From Variovorax sp. (GTDB taxonomy: Bacteria > Pseudomonadota > Gammaproteobacteria > Burkholderiales > Burkholderiaceae_C), in NCBI GenBank assembly GCA_017744935.1, contig JAGIAI010000003.1, forward strand, positions 62,001-126,000: a stretch of 64,000 nt of DNA, in the 5' to 3' direction. Within the stretch, counting starts at the first letter, position 1. The number at the start of each line of letters is the position of its first letter. Shown here in pieces: positions 61,364-64,000 of the stretch. The position numbers were made by a program, and so were the translations under genes. Below the pieces are notes generated by a model. It saw nothing but the letters and a program-made list of their open reading frames with translations, made no database searches and was not told the DNA's origin.

Positions 61364-64000
61364 TCATTCGATGGTCTTGAGCGGCGCGGCAGGCGACGGT
61401 CGCAGCGGCCCGCCGCCGTGCACCGGCGCCGCGGGATGGTCGGCCGAGACGAAGGCATCGCCATGCGGCACCTCGCCGTGCAGCCTGAGCGGGCGGTTGC
61501 CGGTCAGCGCGCGCAGAAGCACATAGAACACCGGCGTGAGGAACAGGCCGAACGCGGTCACGCCGATCATTCCGGAGAACACCGCGATGCCCATCGCGTG
61601 GCGCATCTCGGCCCCCGCGCCGCTCGAAAGCACCAGCGGCAGCACGCCCATGATGAAAGCCATCGAGGTCATCAGGATCGGCCGCAGGCGCAGCCGGCTC
61701 GCCTCGATCGCGGCCTGCACCGGCGTGCGCCCGGCGAACTCCAGCTCGCGCGCGAACTCGACGATCAGGATCGCGTTCTTCGCCGACAAGCCGACCAGCA
61801 CCATCAACCCGATCTGCGTGAAGATGTTGTTGTCGCTGCCCGAGAGCCACACGCCGGTCATCGCCGCGAGCAGGCCCATGGGCACGATCAGGATGATCGC
61901 CACCGGCAAGGTCAGGCTCTCGTACTGCGCCGCGAGCACCAGGAACACCAGCAGGATCGCGAGCGGGAACACCCACACCGCCGAGTTGCCGGCGAGGATC
62001 TCCTGGTAGGTCAACTCGGTCCACTCGAAGCTCACGCCCGGCGGCAGGGTCTCGGCCGCGATGCGCTCCACCGCCGCCCTCGCCTGCCCCGACGAGAAGC
62101 CGGGCGCCGGTCCGCCGTTGATGTCGGCGGAGAGGAAGCCGTTGTAGCGCATCGCACGCTCCGGCCCGTAGCTGGGCTGGATGTTCATCAGCGCCGACAG
62201 GGGCACCATCTCGCCGCTCGTGGAACGCACCTTGAGCAGGCCCACGTCCTCGGCACGCGCGCGGTACGGCGCATCGGCCTGCACGCGCACGCTGTAGGTG
62301 CGGCCGAAGCGGTTGAAGTCGTTCGCGTAGAGGCTTCCGAGGTAGATCTGCATGGTGTCGAACACCTCCGTCACGGGCACGCCGAGCTGGCGCGCCTTGG
62401 TGCGGTCGATGTCGGCGTAGAGCTGCGGCACGTTGACCTGCCAGCTCGTGAACATGCCCGCGAGTTCGGGCGTCTGGTAGGCCTTGGCCATGAAGGCCTT
62501 CACCGCCTTGTCCATCGCCGCGTAGCCGACCGAGCCACGGTCCTCCAGCTGCAGCTTGAAGCCGCCCGTGGTGCCGAGCCCCTGCACCGGCGGCGGCGGG
62601 AAGATCGCGATGTAGGCGTCCTGGATCTGGCTGAACTGCGCGTTCAACTGGCCCGCGATCGCGCCGGCGCTCAGGTCCTTGGACTTGCGCTTGTCGAAGT
62701 CGTCGAGGCCGACGAACACGATGCCCGAGTTCGAGCTGTTGGTGAAGCCGTTGATCGACAGCCCCGGGAAGGTGATCGCGTGCTGCACGCCGGGCTGCTT
62801 CATCACGATCTCGTTCATGCGGCGCGTGACGTCCTCGGTGCGGTCGAGCGTGGCCCCGTCGGGCAGCTGCGCGAAGCCGATCAGGTACTGCTTGTCCTGG
62901 GCCGGCACGAAGCCGCCCGGCACCGCCTTGAAGAGCCCGAAGGTCACGCCGACGAGCGCGAGGTAGATCACCATCATCAGCGCCTTGCGCGAGATCGCGC
63001 CCTTCACGCCGGTGCTGTAGCCCTCGGCGCCTCGATGGAAGACGCGGTTGAACCAGCCGAAGAAGCGGCCGAACACGCGGTCCATGCCGCGCGTCAGCGC
63101 ATCCTTGGGCGCATCGTGGCCGCGCAGCAGCAGCGCCGCGAGCGCGGGCGAGAGCGTGAGCGAATTGACCGCCGAGATCACGGTCGAGATCGCGATGGTC
63201 AGCGCGAACTGGCGGTAGAACTGCCCCGTGAGCCCGCTGATGAAAGCCAGCGGCACGAACACCGCCACCAGCACCAGCGCGATCGCGATGATCGGCCCCG
63301 ACACCTCGCGCATCGCGCGGTAGGTGGCGTCGCGCGGGCTCAGGCCGGCCTCGATGTTGCGCTCGACGTTCTCGACCACCACGATCGCGTCGTCCACCAC
63401 GATGCCGATCGCGAGCACCAGACCGAAGAGGCTCAGCGCGTTGATCGAGAAGCCGAAGAGGTGCATCACCGCGAAGGTGCCGATCACCGACACCGGCACC
63501 GCCAGCAGCGGGATGATCGACGCGCGCCAGGTCTGCAGGAACAGGATCACCACCAGCACCACGAGCGCGATCGCTTCTAGCAGCGTGTGCACCACCGACT
63601 CGATCGAGGCGCGCACGAACTGCGTCGGGTCGTAGACGATGTCGTAGTCCACGCCGTCGGGCATGCCCTTCTTGAGCTCCGCCATCGTGGCCCGCACGTC
63701 GTTCGAGATCTGGATCGCGTTCGAGCCCGGCGCCGCGAAGATCGGCACCGCCACCGCGTCCTTGTTGTCCAGCAGCGAGCGCAGCGCGTAGCTCGACGCG
63801 CCGAGTTCGAGCCGCGCCACGTCGCGCAGCCGGGTGACGGCGCCATCGCCGCCGGTCTTGACGATGATGTCGCCGAACTCCTCCTCGGTCTGCAGGCGGC
63901 CCTGCGCATTGATCGAGATCTGCATGTCCACGCCCGGCAGCCCCGGCGATGCGCCGACCACGCCGGCCGCCGCCTGCACGTTCTGCTCGCGGATCGCACG
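61364..64000 (-). CDS. RND efflux inner-membrane transporter, partial
   Basis: This AcrB/MexF-type HAE1 pump is cut by the right window edge, so its N-terminal part is missing. About 878 residues are visible, including GIVVDDAIVVVENVERN (the family D-rich TM4 motif), the second RND half with LVLAAQYESLTLPVAII and VLVGLSAKNAILIVEFA, and the usual PVFYVLLR end. It would export hydrophobic drugs or other compounds with the outer protein; the periplasmic adaptor is probably beyond the edge. Confidence 0.94.
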   Translation of the reverse strand, partial: RAIREQNVQAAAGVVGASPGLPGVDMQISINAQGRLQTEEEFGDIIVKTGGDGAVTRLRDVARLELGASSYALRSLLDNKDAVAVPIFAAPGSNAIQISNDVRATMAELKKGMPDGVDYDIVYDPTQFVRASIESVVHTLLEAIALVVLVVILFLQTWRASIIPLLAVPVSVIGTFAVMHLFGFSINALSLFGLVLAIGIVVDDAIVVVENVERNIEAGLSPRDATYRAMREVSGPIIAIALVLVAVFVPLAFISGLTGQFYRQFALTIAISTVISAVNSLTLSPALAALLLRGHDAPKDALTRGMDRVFGRFFGWFNRVFHRGAEGYSTGVKGAISRKALMMVIYLALVGVTFGLFKAVPGGFVPAQDKQYLIGFAQLPDGATLDRTEDVTRRMNEIVMKQPGVQHAITFPGLSINGFTNSSNSGIVFVGLDDFDKRKSKDLSAGAIAGQLNAQFSQIQDAYIAIFPPPPVQGLGTTGGFKLQLEDRGSVGYAAMDKAVKAFMAKAYQTPELAGMFTSWQVNVPQLYADIDRTKARQLGVPVTEVFDTMQIYLGSLYANDFNRFGRTYSVRVQADAPYRARAEDVGLLKVRSTSGEMVPLSALMNIQPSYGPERAMRYNGFLSADINGGPAPGFSSGQARAAVERIAAETLPPGVSFEWTELTYQEILAGNSAVWVFPLAILLVFLVLAAQYESLTLPVAIILIVPMGLLAAMTGVWLSGSDNNIFTQIGLMVLVGLSAKNAILIVEFARELEFAGRTPVQAAIEASRLRLRPILMTSMAFIMGVLPLVLSSGAGAEMRHAMGIAVFSGMIGVTAFGLFLTPVFYVLLRALTGNRPLRLHGEVPHGDAFVSADHPAAPVHGGGPLRPSPAAPLKTIE

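Overview
The window is GC-rich chromosomal DNA from a betaproteobacterium, most likely a Burkholderiales member of the Comamonadaceae (Variovorax-like). I infer this from the gene families: a polyhydroxybutyrate regulator (PhaR) and 3-hydroxybutyrate dehydrogenase, two Bug-type solute receptors, an OmpR/EnvZ-type pair, fused-spacing ispD-ispF, and the mfd-serB order. No ribosomal RNA is present, so the genus is an inference.

Layout. (1) 1-7925: the right part of an integrated phage-like element. A dyad-flanked sigma70 promoter at 129-169 drives eleven overlapping genes (199-6093) that include an HD phosphohydrolase, a large ParB-like protein and an AlpA-type regulator. An oppositely oriented AIPR-family gene follows. 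The element ends at what looks like the 3' end of a tRNA-Leu gene. (2) 7926-10655: host genes rimO, phaR and a small zinc-site protein. (3) 10656-22018: an 11.4 kb integrative element inserted in tRNA-Val(GAC), bounded by a perfect 45-bp repeat. It carries a tyrosine integrase, a double-HTH regulator, a CHC2 zinc-finger primase-like protein, a RepA/RecA-type helicase, an iteron cluster, an inverted P-loop ATPase gene, and an HK97-type major capsid protein with small partner genes. No terminase, portal, protease or tail gene is visible. This is the most interesting object here: a candidate phage satellite that brings its own capsid protein. (4) 22099-35527: core genes relA, bdhA, a SIMPL-domain protein, ompR/envZ, ispF/ispD, mfd, serB and a Cys/Met-metabolism PLP enzyme. 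(5) 35540-47406: a minus-strand catabolic cluster with two carotenoid oxygenase paralogues, a thiolase, an acyl-CoA ligase, an SDR, a SnoaL-like protein, a nitronate monooxygenase-like protein, an alpha/beta hydrolase and two Bug receptors, next to a divergent IclR-type regulator. (6) 47417-50531: a DUF3883 protein, a TonB-domain lipoprotein, and an orphan type VI secretion group in which hcp is broken and the amidase effector is frameshifted, while a secreted probable immunity protein is intact. (7) 50622-64000: an aminotransferase, nth, a large hybrid histidine kinase, the cobalamin genes cobQ-cobT-cobS-cobC, and an RND efflux pump whose inner-membrane gene runs off the right edge.

How the parts work together. 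In the satellite candidate, integrase plus the regulator would control integration, the primase/helicase/iteron set would replicate the excised circle, and the capsid module would act at packaging, presumably with a helper phage. Element 1 lies 2.7 kb away and may itself be phage-derived, but its structural genes, if any, are outside the window. In the catabolic cluster the oxygenases would cleave a double bond, and the ligase, thiolase, SDR and hydrolase would process the products. The substrate cannot be read from the sequence.
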